Positions 35,356 to 44,311 of a DNA stretch of 64,000 nt are shown piece after piece (within the stretch, counting starts at the first letter, position 1; each line of letters begins with the position of its first letter). The DNA is from Salinigranum rubrum (GTDB taxonomy: Archaea > Halobacteriota > Halobacteria > Halobacteriales > Haloferacaceae), in the NCBI RefSeq assembly GCF_002906575.1, contig NZ_CP026310.1, positions 173,004 to 237,003 of the forward strand, given 5' to 3'. The notes below the pieces were generated by a model. The model did not search any database and was not told where the DNA came from. It was given only the letters and a program-made list of their open reading frames with translations. Both the position numbers and the translations under genes were made by a program.

Positions 35356-36174
35356 ATGTTCGAGGACGTCCCAGTAGATTCCGACCTTCTCATCGAGGTC
35401 GTGAACCGCTCACCGATGATCGCGGCCTTGCGCGAGGGGGCGAAAGATCGGCGCGAGTTAGAACAGAGTCTTGGAATATCGAAGTCGACCGCCCATCGAA
35501 ACACCAGTTCTCTCGCCGATCGGGGTATCGTCGAGCGAAGGGACGGGGAATACAGTCTCACCGAGTTCGGTGAGGCTGTCGCTGAGGTTGTCGCTGGGTT
35601 CGAAGAGGACATGCGAACGACCGTTCGGCTTGCCCCCTTGTTCGAGGCGGCTTCCGACATCCAACCGCCGTGTCCCATCGACGCCTTCTCAGACGCGACG
35701 GTCACGACAGCTGACCGAGGTGATCCGTTTGGTCCGCTGGCGCGGTTCGTCTCCCTCGTTCAGGAGACGGAGTCGTTGCGAATGTTCGATTCATACGCCA
35801 TCGCCCCGACCTACATGGACGAAATCCACGGCCGGATTCTCGATGGGTTGGAGACGAAAGTCGTCGAACGACCGGACGTAGCGGAGGACGTTATGGAAAA
35901 CTATCCAAAGAAGTGCGTTGAGCTGTGTGCGAGCGAGTTTCTCACGATGCGGATACACGATACTCTCCCCTTCGGACTCGTCATATTTGACACCCACATC
36001 GGAATCGGTCTCCGCGACCCTGATACCGGCGCTCCGCGAGCGTTCATCGATACGGACGCACCAGAGGGACGTGCCTGGGCGAAGACCCTCTTCGAATTGT
36101 ATTGGACCAATGCGATTCAGTTGCCACGGTTCAATCCGAAATCCCTCAAGGAGGCACTTGAGTCCACGTCGTAA
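35356..36174 (+). CDS. HTH regulator, FilR1-type
   Basis: A 272-aa regulator with an N-terminal winged helix (NRSPMIAALREGAKDRRELE, QSLGISKSTAHRNTSSLADR, GIVERRDGEYSLTEFG) and a larger C-terminal part (YMDEIHGRILDGLETKVVER, FGLVIFDTHIGIGLRDPDTG). This layout matches haloarchaeal proteins related to the methanogenesis regulator FilR1 middle domain. I prefer the ATG at 35356 (MFEDVPVDSD) over an in-frame start at 35305. Targets unknown; the convergent gene at 36238 is not in its operon. Confidence 0.83.
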   Translation: MFEDVPVDSDLLIEVVNRSPMIAALREGAKDRRELEQSLGISKSTAHRNTSSLADRGIVERRDGEYSLTEFGEAVAEVVAGFEEDMRTTVRLAPLFEAASDIQPPCPIDAFSDATVTTADRGDPFGPLARFVSLVQETESLRMFDSYAIAPTYMDEIHGRILDGLETKVVERPDVAEDVMENYPKKCVELCASEFLTMRIHDTLPFGLVIFDTHIGIGLRDPDTGAPRAFIDTDAPEGRAWAKTLFELYWTNAIQLPRFNPKSLKEALESTS

Positions 36175-36237
36175 CGCACTCCCCTCCTCGAACGGATGTG
36201 CTGATCTCTGTTCCCGAATCGGTGTTCTAGTAGCTCT

Positions 36238-36546
36238 CTATCCATCCGGACCGGCGACGTGCTCACCCCGGCGATAGACCTGTGAGACTGGAAGCCCGGC
36301 ACAGTCGGCGTGCTCGTGGAGAGTTTCCTCCGTCTCGGCTCGGAAGTGACAGAGTGTCCCCGTCACCATGTCATCCTCGTTCGTCATGATCTCGGATTGT
36401 ACCCATTCGATAGCATCGCCGTCGTCACGGACCGTGTCTAGCGCCGCAATCGACCGCTCACTGGCGCGTTCTCGCTCGGCGTGGGTCACGGGTGGATCGA
36501 TCTCACGGAGGATTAGATAATCCACCAGTTCTCGTTCGCTCATCAT
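36238..36546 (-). CDS. DUF4242 (SCO4226-like) small protein
   Basis: A 102-aa protein with the core of the DUF4242 family: AIEWVQSEIMTNEDDMVTGT, LCHFRAETEETLHEHADCAG and LPVSQVYRRGE. Structures in this family bind nickel or act as ferredoxin-like dimers. The His residues in CHF and LHEHAD are candidate ligands. No operon partner is seen. Confidence 0.7.
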   Translation of the reverse strand: MMSERELVDYLILREIDPPVTHAERERASERSIAALDTVRDDGDAIEWVQSEIMTNEDDMVTGTLCHFRAETEETLHEHADCAGLPVSQVYRRGEHVAGPDG

Positions 36547-36867
36547 CCCTCCCTCTGCTTGTCCGGTAGGAGTTCCTTGTGATGTCCTGTCGGTGTTGTC
36601 ATGTCTCGATGAGACATGGAAGACGCTACGTGGCGTTGAAGTTTGTAGTTAATCGACGGGATTTTCCCTCACGATGAGACGCTCCAGTGATGTGAAACGG
36701 TTCGGTTTCCAATGAACGGATTGGTGATCAACGGTGTGGGCCCTATCGGTAGCTATTGGATTGAGCGCTGTCGCTCAATCGCCCGAATGGGGGCTTGATG
36801 GAACGTTCTGCGGTTTCCTGTCATGCGCGATACGCGCTCTGTATTCAGCACGGCCTCAGCAAACTAT
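36547..36867. other. Non-coding region with hairpin
   Basis: No gene recognised. Contains the perfect hairpin GATTGAGCG-CTGT-CGCTCAATC at 36759-36780, which could be an IS scar or terminator for the minus-strand fragment that ends at 36868. Confidence 0.4.
36759..36780. terminator. 9-bp stem hairpin
   Basis: GATTGAGCG-CTGT-CGCTCAATC; perfect 9-bp stem, 4-nt loop, about 90 bp beyond the 3' end of the fragment at 36868-37198. No T-run follows, so an RNA terminator role is uncertain. Confidence 0.3.
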
Positions 36868-37198
36868 CAGCGATTGAGGATTTCAACAGAGTCAACTAGG
36901 AGTGGTTCAGGCTCGCCGTCGTACCAGCGCACCGTCGCGAGCGCGCCGTTCCCGACCGTCTCGCCCTGTTCGACCGTCTCCGAATCGTACTGCAGGCCGA
37001 ACCACAGCGTCCGATAGGCGGTCACCTCGAACGTCGTCGACACCACGAAGAACGCCTCGTGGTGGAGGTAGTCGAAGCGGTCAGCGACGATCTCGTCGAG
37101 AGTAAGCCCGGTGGCGCGGGGCTTCGGCTCGACGACGGTCGACGGACGATCCTCGCCGGCGAGGTAGCTGGCGACTTCAGTTACTGAATTGAGGCGCT
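36868..37198 (-). pseudogene. Gene fragment lacking a start codon
   Basis: The minus strand holds about 109 codons of good coding sequence without a start: VTEVASYLAGEDRPSTVVEP, then TGLTLDEIVADRFDYLHHEA, FFVVSTTFEVTAYRTLWFGL and ALATVRWYDGEPEPLLVDSV to a TGA at 36868. An in-frame TAG lies just upstream of the fragment. The 5' end is lost, probably through the transposon debris that follows at 37200-37600. Family unknown. Confidence 0.55.
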
Positions 37199-37378
37199 AA
37201 GCCCCCTTTCTCAGCAAGTGCCGGCCGAAGGGAAGGCGGCTAGCAGGGAGGGGAGACAGCGTTCACAAGACGAAGTCTCGTCAACGCCGTACAGTTCTTA
37301 TACACGTTCGACGTTCGGCCCATAGGTCAACGTCTCGCCAAAATCATTATGCGTGTAGTCTGCATACCGTGCATTACG

Positions 37379-37498
37379 ATGAAACGGAAGACAATCACGA
37401 TTCGGGAGGACCAAGACGAGTGGATTGAGGACCAACACCTCAACCTCTCGTCGTTCGTCCGCGAGCAGTTGGACGAACTGATCGAGGAACGAGAGTAA
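37379..37498 (+). CDS. 39-aa ribbon-helix-helix-like protein of TnpB element
   Basis: ATG 37379 opens MKRKTITIREDQDEWIEDQH and continues NLSSFVREQLDELIEERE. The strand-helix-helix pattern (TITIRE, then two helices with LSSFVREQLDEL) is that of small RHH proteins that precede tnpB in many haloarchaeal IS1341 elements. It is followed three bases later by a tnpB N-terminal stub. Confidence 0.65.
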   Translation: MKRKTITIREDQDEWIEDQHLNLSSFVREQLDELIEERE

Positions 37499-37501
37499 CG
37501 G

Positions 37502-37582
37502 ATGTACTACGCCTACAAATACCACCTCAAACCGTCCGACGCCAACCTCTCACGCTTCCATCCCGGCAATGCTGCAATATAG
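37502..37582 (+). pseudogene. TnpB N-terminal stub
   Basis: The frame starts MYYAYKYHLKPSDANLS, the usual TnpB N-terminus, then leaves the family and stops after 26 codons. It marks the left part of an IS1341-type element whose body has been deleted; only the RHH gene remains intact. Confidence 0.6.
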
Positions 37583-37653
37583 GCCTTTACTGCAGCCGAT
37601 CCATCGATCTCATCGTTCCACCGCGCCTTTTGATACTGTTTTTCCCGGGTTTT

Positions 37654-38065
37654 TCATTCCTGCTCCGTCGGAACCTGGTCTGGCAGTTCGATTTCCCCAA
37701 AGTCTCCGTCTACGGTGATGTTCCCCTCTCTGCCTGCTATCGTGGTCACGACTACGACCGGGTCTGACGCTTCAGGTTCAGAAAACAGGTCAAAGTTTAG
37801 TCGCATCGTCCCGCCTTGCCAGTGGCGAGCGAAGCCCACCCCAGTCGTCGGGATGGCTGTCCCGAGTGTCTTGCTCAACTCGGAACAACCCCAGCAGGGC
37901 TGGAATAGCGTCGGCACCCCACTGGAGTCCCTTGTCTAAACCCGTGAAACGTACCCCCTTGTCGTGGTCTTTACTGTAGTAGGGTGCTCTGATCGCTCGG
38001 TTCGCCATCGCGAGTTCGGAAACCCGCTGAGTCGTAAGTGGGCCGGACACACTCACACTCTCCAA
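37654..38065 (-). pseudogene. Possible frameshifted hypothetical gene
   Basis: Two overlapping minus frames look partly coding: 38065 to about 37850 (MESVSVSGPLTTQRVSELAM, NRAIRAPYYSKDHDKGVRF) and about 37850 to 37654 (GFARHWQGGTMRLNFDLFSE, VTTIAGREGNITVDGDFGEI, ELPDQVPTEQE). A single frameshift near 37830-37900 would join them. The acidic C-terminal part looks real. Function unknown; low confidence. Confidence 0.35.
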
Positions 38066-38227
38066 ATGTAGTATCGAATTATCAATATTCCGTGGCCCTC
38101 AGAAGAATGGTAAGCCAGATTCACCTGTTGTGACAGTGCGTCGGTGCTTCACGCAATTTCAATCAACAAGCGAATCGGGTTACGGGACGGAAAATAGTCT
38201 CATCTTGCTTCAGAACGCTTTGAGCGG
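38066..38227. other. Upstream region of arsR-type gene
   Basis: No gene seen. Its last part leads into the operator palindrome at 38228. Confidence 0.35.
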
Positions 38228-38251
38228 CTATTTAACTAGAAGGTTAAATAG
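38228..38251. promoter_or_regulatory. Operator CTATTTAAC-TAGAAG-GTTAAATAG
   Basis: A perfect 9-bp inverted repeat with a 6-bp spacer that contains TATA-like TTTAA sequences, 23-46 bp before the arsR start. A repressor bound here would block TBP. The second arsR (43491) keeps only one half (GTTAAATA). Confidence 0.65.
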
Positions 38252-38266
38252 TAGTAGGTCATACGC

Positions 38267-38282
38267 TCAACCGGATGGTTGA
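38267..38282. promoter_or_regulatory. Palindrome TCAACC-GGAT-GGTTGA spanning the start codon
   Basis: The inverted repeat covers the ATG of the arsR gene and is present with longer arms at the second arsR (43482-43499). A conserved palindrome at a start codon suggests either a DNA operator or an mRNA hairpin that hides the start. Confidence 0.6.
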
Positions 38283-38613
38283 ACAAGAGCCAGACGACCT
38301 GGACCTCGACGCGGTTTTCCAGGCACTCTCTCATCCAATTCGTCGGTCAATCCTCGAACAGTTGGCCGATGGCCCAGAGAGTGTGAGCGACTTGGCCGAG
38401 CCTCACGACGTTTCCCTACCTGCCGTATCCAAGCACCTGCGCGTGCTGGAGGATGCTGGGTTAATCGACGTCGAGAAGGACGGTCTCGTTCGCCGCTGCC
38501 ACCTCGACGCCGTACCGCTTTCCGCGGCGTTCGGGTGGTTGACACAGTACCGCGTCTTCTGGGAGGATCGGTTAGATGCGCTGGCCAACCATCTGGAAAA
38601 CGAAGACCAATGA
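38275..38613 (+). CDS. ArsR-family repressor (paralogue 1)
   Basis: A 112-aa winged-helix protein: DAVFQALSHPIRRSILEQLA, recognition helix VSLPAVSKHLRVLEDAGLI, wing VEKDGLVRRCHL and C-terminal YRVFWEDRLDALANHLE. It lacks the CxC metal site of ArsR and belongs to the group paired with AHSA1/SRPBCC genes. It overlaps the following SRPBCC gene by ATGA, so the pair is one operon. About three quarters of residues match the paralogue at 43491. Confidence 0.9.
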   Translation: MVEQEPDDLDLDAVFQALSHPIRRSILEQLADGPESVSDLAEPHDVSLPAVSKHLRVLEDAGLIDVEKDGLVRRCHLDAVPLSAAFGWLTQYRVFWEDRLDALANHLENEDQ

Positions 38614-39101
38614 CAGACAACGTCAGCGAAGATGACGGATCGTCCACAGAAAACTCGGCGGGCGAAGAACGAAGCATAACCGTAAACCGCGTGATTGAAG
38701 CGCCGCCCGAGCGAGTGTACGAGGCGTTTCTCAACCCTGACGACATCGCGGTGTGGTCGCCTCCAGAAGGATTCAGTGCTAACGTTCAGGAGGTCAAACC
38801 GGAGGAGGGCGGATCCTTCCGCGTCGAGAACATCGGCGAGGCCGAGGGGATGGAGCAATACTCCCACACGTTCAAAGGCACCTACCAGGAGCTAAAACGC
38901 GGTGAGAAGATAGTCTGGACGGACGAGTCGGGAGAGGAGGAAGACTCTAGTACTGTTACGGTCACCTTGAATGCGGTTCCTGACGGGACTGAGGTCACCC
39001 TCCGGTTAGATGGTATCTCCGAGGATGTCGCCGAGGGATACGGGGTTGCGGAAGCGTGGGAAGACTCCCTCCGGAAACTCGCCGGTCAGGTGGAGGACTG
39101 A
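38610..39101 (+). CDS. SRPBCC (AHSA1-type) protein
   Basis: A 163-aa protein with the AHSA1 pattern: ITVNRVIEAPPERVYEAFLN, PDDIAVWSPPEGF, EGGSFRVENIGE and a C-terminal helix. Such START-like folds bind hydrophobic ligands or assist Hsp90-like proteins; the exact role is unknown. It overlaps the arsR gene by ATGA and the downstream membrane gene starts 2 bp after its stop. Confidence 0.85.
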   Translation: MTDNVSEDDGSSTENSAGEERSITVNRVIEAPPERVYEAFLNPDDIAVWSPPEGFSANVQEVKPEEGGSFRVENIGEAEGMEQYSHTFKGTYQELKRGEKIVWTDESGEEEDSSTVTVTLNAVPDGTEVTLRLDGISEDVAEGYGVAEAWEDSLRKLAGQVED

Positions 39102-39103
39102 CC

Positions 39104-39340
39104 ATGTCAGCTGACACCACTAGCGGAGAAGCGCCCACAGAATCCACGACGAGTGAGGACCAAGATTGGGGGAGAGTCGCCCTGTGTGTAGTGGTCGCCA
39201 TAATCGCGGCCCTCGGTATTCACTACATCCTCTTTGAAGTCGTAATCACGGGCATGAATCTGTCCCCGACCATGCACGCATTCGCAGGAATGGTTCTATT
39301 CTTCGTTGCCGGATTTATATCGTTCAGTACGATCTATTGA
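39104..39340 (+). CDS. Small membrane protein with two helices
   Basis: A 78-aa protein: acidic soluble N-terminus of about 27 residues, then VALCVVVAIIAALGIHYIL and HAFAGMVLFFVAGFISFSTI. It is the third gene of the arsR-SRPBCC operon. The function is not recognisable. Confidence 0.65.
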   Translation: MSADTTSGEAPTESTTSEDQDWGRVALCVVVAIIAALGIHYILFEVVITGMNLSPTMHAFAGMVLFFVAGFISFSTIY

Positions 39341-39478
39341 GCTCTTCGAGGAATATTTTATCAACGTCACCGTCTAGTTAAGTAAAACCACACGAAAAGC
39401 GCGTGACGAACCGCAGATGCTGCGGTGACTCCCAAGGCTGTTCGTTAATGATGTTTGAGCTGGATCGACGTTGTCCAC
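39341..39478. other. Intergenic flank of IS6 copy
   Basis: No gene. It ends at the IS6 terminal repeat. Confidence 0.35.
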
Positions 39479-40275
39479 GGCACAGTCTAGTTAACAACCT
39501 CAGCTGGTGTTCGATTATCTAGCGCTTGATGCGGTCGCTGGAAGTTATCGTAGTACACGAACTGTGCAAGCCACTGAGCGACGGCAGCCCGACTGCCGAC
39601 CCACGAGTGATGGAAGCGGTCGATCCTCATTTTGAGTGTGTGAAACCACTTTTCGATGAGGTTTCGGTCAACGTATTCCAGATGGCCGCTCAAATCTAAT
39701 CGAAAGAGGGCAGTCAGATAGCCGTAGCCATCGACAACAAACTCGGTATCTGAGAGATCATGTGTCTCAGTGAACTGCCGAAGAAATTCAGTTGCTGGAT
39801 CGGTACCCCGCCGTTTGAAGAGATTGACGCCAAGCAGTAACTTTGAGTCGAGGTGTATTGCAGCATGCAACCAAGACAGCTCTCGTTGGTTCGGACAGTT
39901 GTCTCGTCGACCGCGACCCGCGTCGGCTGCGCCGTCCTCAGAAATCAAAGATTTCTGATGGGCTGCACGAGAGCTTTGCTCTCGTGAACGACGACGGGTC
40001 GGGAATTATATTAGCTATCTGATGTATCCATTACCAAATCGCCTGGTGAGACCGTTTAACGCCAATGAAACGAAGAATCTCTTCTATTTCTCTGAGTGAA
40101 CAACCGGTCGCGTGGAGACGGACGCCGACGCCCGTCAGGGCGTTCGCTGTCCGCTCACGCTCCCAACGTTCTTTGAAATCCGCCGCGAAACACTCGCCGG
40201 GCGGGTCTGCGAACATTGTTCCAACCAAACTCTATGACCTGCTCACTTCTCAAACTGACCTCACTAGACAGTGCC
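39479..40275 (-). mobile_element. IS6-family element, complete ends, defective transposase
   Basis: 797 bp bounded by inverted ends GGCACAGTCTAGT (39479-39491) and, reversed, GGCACTGTCTAGT (40263-40275). The transposase on the minus strand is broken. The N-terminal HTH part (40228-40031, GCSLREIEEILRFIGVKRSH QAIW) ends in TAA where Gln is expected; a double-hairpin insertion follows; the DDE part (39948-39487, HLDSKLLLGVNLFKRRGTDP, FVVDGYGYLTALFRLDL, EKWFHTLKMRIDRFHHSWV) is in another frame. No 8-bp target duplication is visible at the flanks. It lies directly before the receiver-PAS-kinase gene at 40340. Confidence 0.85.
39933..39988. repeat. Second copy of the double-hairpin insertion
   Basis: Hairpins TCAGAAATC-aaa-GATTTCTGA (39938-39958) and CACGAGAGC-ttt-GCTCTCGTG (39966-39986), the reverse complement of the insertion at 10521-10576 with only loop changes (ttc versus aaa in one hairpin). 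It occupies the same codon of the transposase. Confidence 0.7.
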
Positions 40276-40339
40276 TGGATCCGAAACGTATCACCACCAC
40301 ATAATATTGTTTAATATACTGACCATTATCTGTGATGTT

Positions 40340-41829
40340 ATGCATCTATTCACAGAGGCTATCAGTGCAGTCACACCGGGAAAGAGAGATGTGCTTCCGA
40401 GCGCGGAGCGAATCAAGATACTTCATGTGGATGATGAATCCTCGTTCATTGACATGACTTCCACCTTCCTGGAACGCCAAAGTGAGCGGTTCCACATCAC
40501 GGCTGAAACTGATGCGACCGACGGGCTCACACTTCTTACAAAGGACAACTTCGACTGCATCGTCAGTGACTATCGGATGCCGACGATGAGCGGTCTGGAA
40601 TTTTTAAAACGGGTCCGGAGCGACTATCCCCGAATTCCGTTCATCCTCTTCACAGGACAAGGGTCCGAAGAGGTCGCCAGCGAGGCAATCTCTCTCGGCG
40701 TGACCGATTACTTGCAGAAAGAACGGGGAATCGATCAGTTCACCGTGCTGGCGAATCGCATCGAAAACGCTGTTGCACGAGTCCGAGCGGAGCAGGCGGT
40801 CATCGATTACAAACAGCAGCTCGAACTCCGTGACCAGGAGCTAGAACGGATGCTGGCCGCGACTCCGGACGCCGTGATTATCGTCGACGAACGCGGATCG
40901 ATCCAACAGGCGAACTCGGCCGCTGCGAAGCTGTTCGGTTACTCGCGCCCGGAACTGCTCAGTATGCCGGTCGAACAACTCCTGCCGGAGCCGTACCGTG
41001 GTCGCCACGTGTCCCAGCGCGAGGGCTACATGCAGGACCCCGAGCCACGTCCGATGGGTGCCGGTCTGGATTTGTACGCACTCCGGAGTGACGGGGAGAC
41101 GTTCCCCGTCGAGATCAGCTTGGGTCCCCTCCACATGGAAGACGACACGAGAATCATGGCCACGATCGCAGACATCACCGAGCGCAAACGCCGGGAGGAG
41201 GAACTCCAGCGGCAGAACAAACGGCTGGACGAGTTCGCCAGCATCGTCTCGCACGATCTCCGAAGCCCCCTCTCGCTCGCGACGGGGAATCTGGAACTCG
41301 TCCGCGCGGAACACGAAAGCGAGGCGGTCGAACGCATCGAGGCGGCACTCGATCGAATGGACGCACTCATCGACGATCTTCTCACGTTTGCCCGGCAGGG
41401 TTCACAGGTCATCGACTCGTCTTCGGTCCAGCTGACCGAGGTGGTTGACACGGCGTGGCACACTGCCGGCACCAATACCGCGACGTTACGCGTGTCCGAC
41501 GATCTTGACACGATCGTCTGTGACGAAAATCGCGTCATCCAGCTGCTGGAGAACCTCTTTCGGAATGCGATCAAGTACGGTGGGTCGGACGTGACGGTCC
41601 ACGTCGGTCCACTCGACAGTGGCTTTTACATCGCTGACGACGGCCCGGGTGTCCCGTATCCGAGCGAGAGGAGATCTTCGAGGCAGGCTACTCAACCGCC
41701 GAGAACGGGACCGGATTTGGGTTGGCGATCGTCGAACAGATCGTCGACGCCCACGAGTGGACGGTTCGGGTGACCGAGAGCGACAGTGGCGGCACACGGT
41801 TCGAGATCAAAGGTGTGAAGACGAGTTGA
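40340..41829 (+). pseudogene. Receiver-PAS histidine kinase, frameshifted near 3' end
   Basis: From ATG 40340 the protein has a receiver domain (IKILHVDDESSFIDMTSTFL, FDCIVSDYRMPTMSGLEFL, phospho-Asp in SDYRMP), a PAS domain (DAVIIVDERGSIQQANSAAA) and a HisKA domain (EFASIVSHDLRSPLSLATGN, His in SHDLR), then the ATPase N box and DDGPGVP. A one-base deletion near 41660-41670 shifts the frame; the true end (EIFEAGYSTAENGTGFGLAI, VDAHEWTVRVTESDSGGTRF) stops at 41829. Only the last 55 residues are affected, including the G2 box, so kinase activity would be lost if the change is real. Confidence 0.85.
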
Positions 41830-42017
41830 TACCACCGGGTGCTGTCCTCGAAGGACTCGCTGTACATCCGACTGTCTGCGTGGCTGGTCCCAACTAGCTC
41901 GAATCCAGCGCAGCATACTCCCTGTCCGGTTGAGTACCATTGCGTGACTGTTGAGACCTCCTGTTCGATCGTCCATGGACGAAAATTACTTACTGTTTCC
42001 CAGTATTACAGACGGCA
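41830..42017. other. Intergenic region before second receiver-PAS gene
   Basis: No gene. An AT-rich stretch near 41983-41995 (aattacttactg) is a possible promoter for the gene at 42018. Confidence 0.35.
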
Positions 42018-43229
42018 ATGACCTTTGCTAGCACGATACATATCCTACACGTGGATGACGAGCCCCAATATTCCACGCTTGTCACCAAGTTCCTGACACA
42101 CAAAGATGACCGATTCGAGGTCGCCACAGAGACGAGTGCGTCCGATGGTCTTGAAAGATTACAACACGATACGTTCGACTGTATCGTTTCAGACTATCAG
42201 ATGCCAGAAATGGACGGTCTGGAGTTTCTCAGGGCCATCCGAGAGGTGCATCCAAATCTCCCGTTTGTTCTGTTCACTGGGAAAGGAAGCGAAGAGATTG
42301 CAAGCGACGCGATCACAGCTGGCGTCACCGATTATCTTCAAAAGAGGCGTGGAGCCGAGCAGTATACGATTTTAGCGAATCGGATCACGAATTTGGTCGA
42401 TCGATATCAAGCCCTCCGCCAAGTCCATCTTAGCCATCGTGTGATGGAGACGGCCAGCGAGGGGCTTAGTCTCGTCGAGCCCGATGGAACGTTCTCCTAT
42501 GTGAACCCGGCGTTCTCGCAGCTATTCGGGTATGAGCGTGATGAGCTTCTCGGCACCCATTGGACAGTCCTATATCACAATGAAGAGGCCGAACGGTTGG
42601 AACATCAAATCCTCCCAGCCGTTCGGGAGACTGGCTACTGGTCGGGTGAAACGGTCCGCTTAACGAAACAGGGCGACCGGCTGATAACCGATCACCGACT
42701 CGCTCACACCGACGCAGACGTCATCGTATGCACGGCGAAAGACGTCACCGAAGAACGGTCTGCTTCAGTCGAGCAACGCACGACCTTCGATCTCTTCGTC
42801 GACACCATAAAGGACTACGTGTTCGTTACACTCGACCACGAGGGGTACATTACTCGCTGGAGCGAAGGGGCGGAACAACTCAAGGGATACGAAACAGAGG
42901 AGATTCTGGGCGAACATCTATCGAAATTTTTCCCAAACGATAATCAACAGACGGACACTCCCGAGCAGCTTCTAGAAACCGCAAGGAAAGATGGGTCTGT
43001 CACGTATCAAGGGTGGCAACTGCGAAAGGACGGCAGTCGATTCTGGGCGGATGTGACGATCTCTGCCAGCTACGATGACAGCGGGACACTCCGGGGTTTG
43101 GCGAGGCGGTCCGAGAACCAACCAAACCAACGGCATAAAGGGCCGCATTTTCTCTCGTGGGGACTTTCGATGAGAGGCGGCTTCCCCAGGCCTGCCTGTA
43201 GCTGGTTGTTCGAATTCAGGACTTCATGA
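42018..43229 (+). CDS. Receiver-PAS-PAS protein, 3' end replaced
   Basis: A 403-aa protein closely related at the N-terminus to the kinase at 40340: receiver (IHILHVDDEPQYSTLVTKFL, SDYQMPEMDGLEFL), PAS 1 (METASEGLSLVEPDGTFSYV) and PAS 2 (VFVTLDHEGYITRWSEGAEQ). After DDSGTLRGLARRSENQPNQ the sequence loses family character and there is no HisKA or ATPase domain. The gene probably encoded a kinase that was cut near 43110 and fused to unrelated DNA. As it stands it could act as a phosphorylation sink or sensor only. Confidence 0.82.
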   Translation: MTFASTIHILHVDDEPQYSTLVTKFLTHKDDRFEVATETSASDGLERLQHDTFDCIVSDYQMPEMDGLEFLRAIREVHPNLPFVLFTGKGSEEIASDAITAGVTDYLQKRRGAEQYTILANRITNLVDRYQALRQVHLSHRVMETASEGLSLVEPDGTFSYVNPAFSQLFGYERDELLGTHWTVLYHNEEAERLEHQILPAVRETGYWSGETVRLTKQGDRLITDHRLAHTDADVIVCTAKDVTEERSASVEQRTTFDLFVDTIKDYVFVTLDHEGYITRWSEGAEQLKGYETEEILGEHLSKFFPNDNQQTDTPEQLLETARKDGSVTYQGWQLRKDGSRFWADVTISASYDDSGTLRGLARRSENQPNQRHKGPHFLSWGLSMRGGFPRPACSWLFEFRTS

Positions 43230-43481
43230 AATTTCGATCAGGGGAGTGGTCGTGAGAGTCAGCGATCCTTGGGAACGATACCGACTGTAGTTCATCCCAG
43301 CGTCTGTCGCGGATCGGTTGGCTATGCGGCGCTGACGTTCGGAGGGTCTCTCCGTCAGCCACCCCACCGGCGACACCGCTCCCGATCGCGTCGGCAAGTG
43401 GAACCCCTCCATCACATGACGTGCCGAGAGTCTTCCTCGACCCCATTCAACCGAACTGTTAAATATATCCTCTGCTAAGTA
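43230..43481. other. Region upstream of second arsR-type gene
   Basis: No gene recognised. Holds the arsR promoter half-site GTTAAATA at 43459-43466. Confidence 0.35.
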
Positions 43482-43499
43482 TTCAACCGGATGGTTGAA
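43482..43499. promoter_or_regulatory. Palindrome TTCAACC-GGAT-GGTTGAA over start codon
   Basis: Perfect 7-bp arms, 4-bp spacer; the ATG at 43491 lies in the spacer/right arm. Identical core to the arsR copy at 38267-38282. Confidence 0.62.
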
Positions 43500-43829
43500 C
43501 AAGTGCCGGACGATCTCGATCTGGATGCAGTATTCCAAGCTTTGGCCCACCCGATCCGTCGAGAAATTCTCGAACAGGTGGCCGACGGCCCCGAGAGTGT
43601 CGGAGAGCTCGCGGAGCCACACGACGTCTCGTTGGCAGCCGTGTCCAAGCACCTGCACGTCCTGGAAGATGCCGGCCTCGTCGAGATGGAGAAGGACGGG
43701 CGGGTCCGACGAGCCCACCTCGACGCCGCGCCGCTTTCGGCGGCGTTCGGCTGGTTGACCCGCTACCGCGTCTTCTGGGAGGATCGATTCGACGCTCTAG
43801 CAGACCATCTGGAGGACGACGAAGAATGA
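43491..43829 (+). CDS. ArsR-family repressor (paralogue 2)
   Basis: A 112-aa winged-helix protein with the same plan as the gene at 38275: AVFQALAHPIRREILEQVAD, SLAAVSKHLHVLEDAGLVEM, RYRVFWEDRFDALADHLED. No metal-binding cysteines. It is the first gene of a long operon and overlaps the next by ATGA. It likely represses this operon through the palindrome over its start. Confidence 0.9.
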   Translation: MVEQVPDDLDLDAVFQALAHPIRREILEQVADGPESVGELAEPHDVSLAAVSKHLHVLEDAGLVEMEKDGRVRRAHLDAAPLSAAFGWLTRYRVFWEDRFDALADHLEDDEE

Positions 43830-44311
43830 CTACGAGCGACAACAACGGAGAACCGACGACCGACAAGCGGAGCATGACGGTGAGTCGGGTGATCGACGCA
43901 CCTCCCGAGCGGGTGTACGAGGCATTCCTCGACCCGGAGAAACTCGCCCAGTGGCTCCCCCCGACCGGCTTCAGTGCCGAGGTACACCACTTAGAGCCCG
44001 AGGAAGGCGGGACGTTCCGCGCCTCGTTCACCGCGGAGACAGAGGAGTTCGCCGGGTACGGCTCGACTTTCGGCGGAACCTACCGGGAACTCGAACCCGG
44101 TGAGCGAATCGTCTACACCGAATCGTTCGACACCGACGAGCCGAGCATGGCCGGCGAGATGACTGTGACGGTCGTCTTCGAGGCAGTTCTCGGAGGGACC
44201 GAGATCACCGTTCGCCAGGCAGGAATCCCCGAGGCCGTTCCCCCGGAGGACGCCAATGAAGGGTGGATCGACTCCCTCGAAAACCTCGCGGGCCTGGTGG
44301 AGGGAGCATGA
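43826..44311 (+). CDS. SRPBCC (AHSA1-type) protein
   Basis: A 161-aa protein: MTVSRVIDAPPERVYEAFLD, PEKLAQWLPPTGFSAEVHHL, EGGTFRASFT and the C-terminal helix GWIDSLENLAGLV. It is most similar to the SRPBCC protein at 38610, so the ArsR-SRPBCC pair was duplicated as a unit. ATGA overlap at both ends. Confidence 0.88.
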   Translation: MTTSDNNGEPTTDKRSMTVSRVIDAPPERVYEAFLDPEKLAQWLPPTGFSAEVHHLEPEEGGTFRASFTAETEEFAGYGSTFGGTYRELEPGERIVYTESFDTDEPSMAGEMTVTVVFEAVLGGTEITVRQAGIPEAVPPEDANEGWIDSLENLAGLVEGA

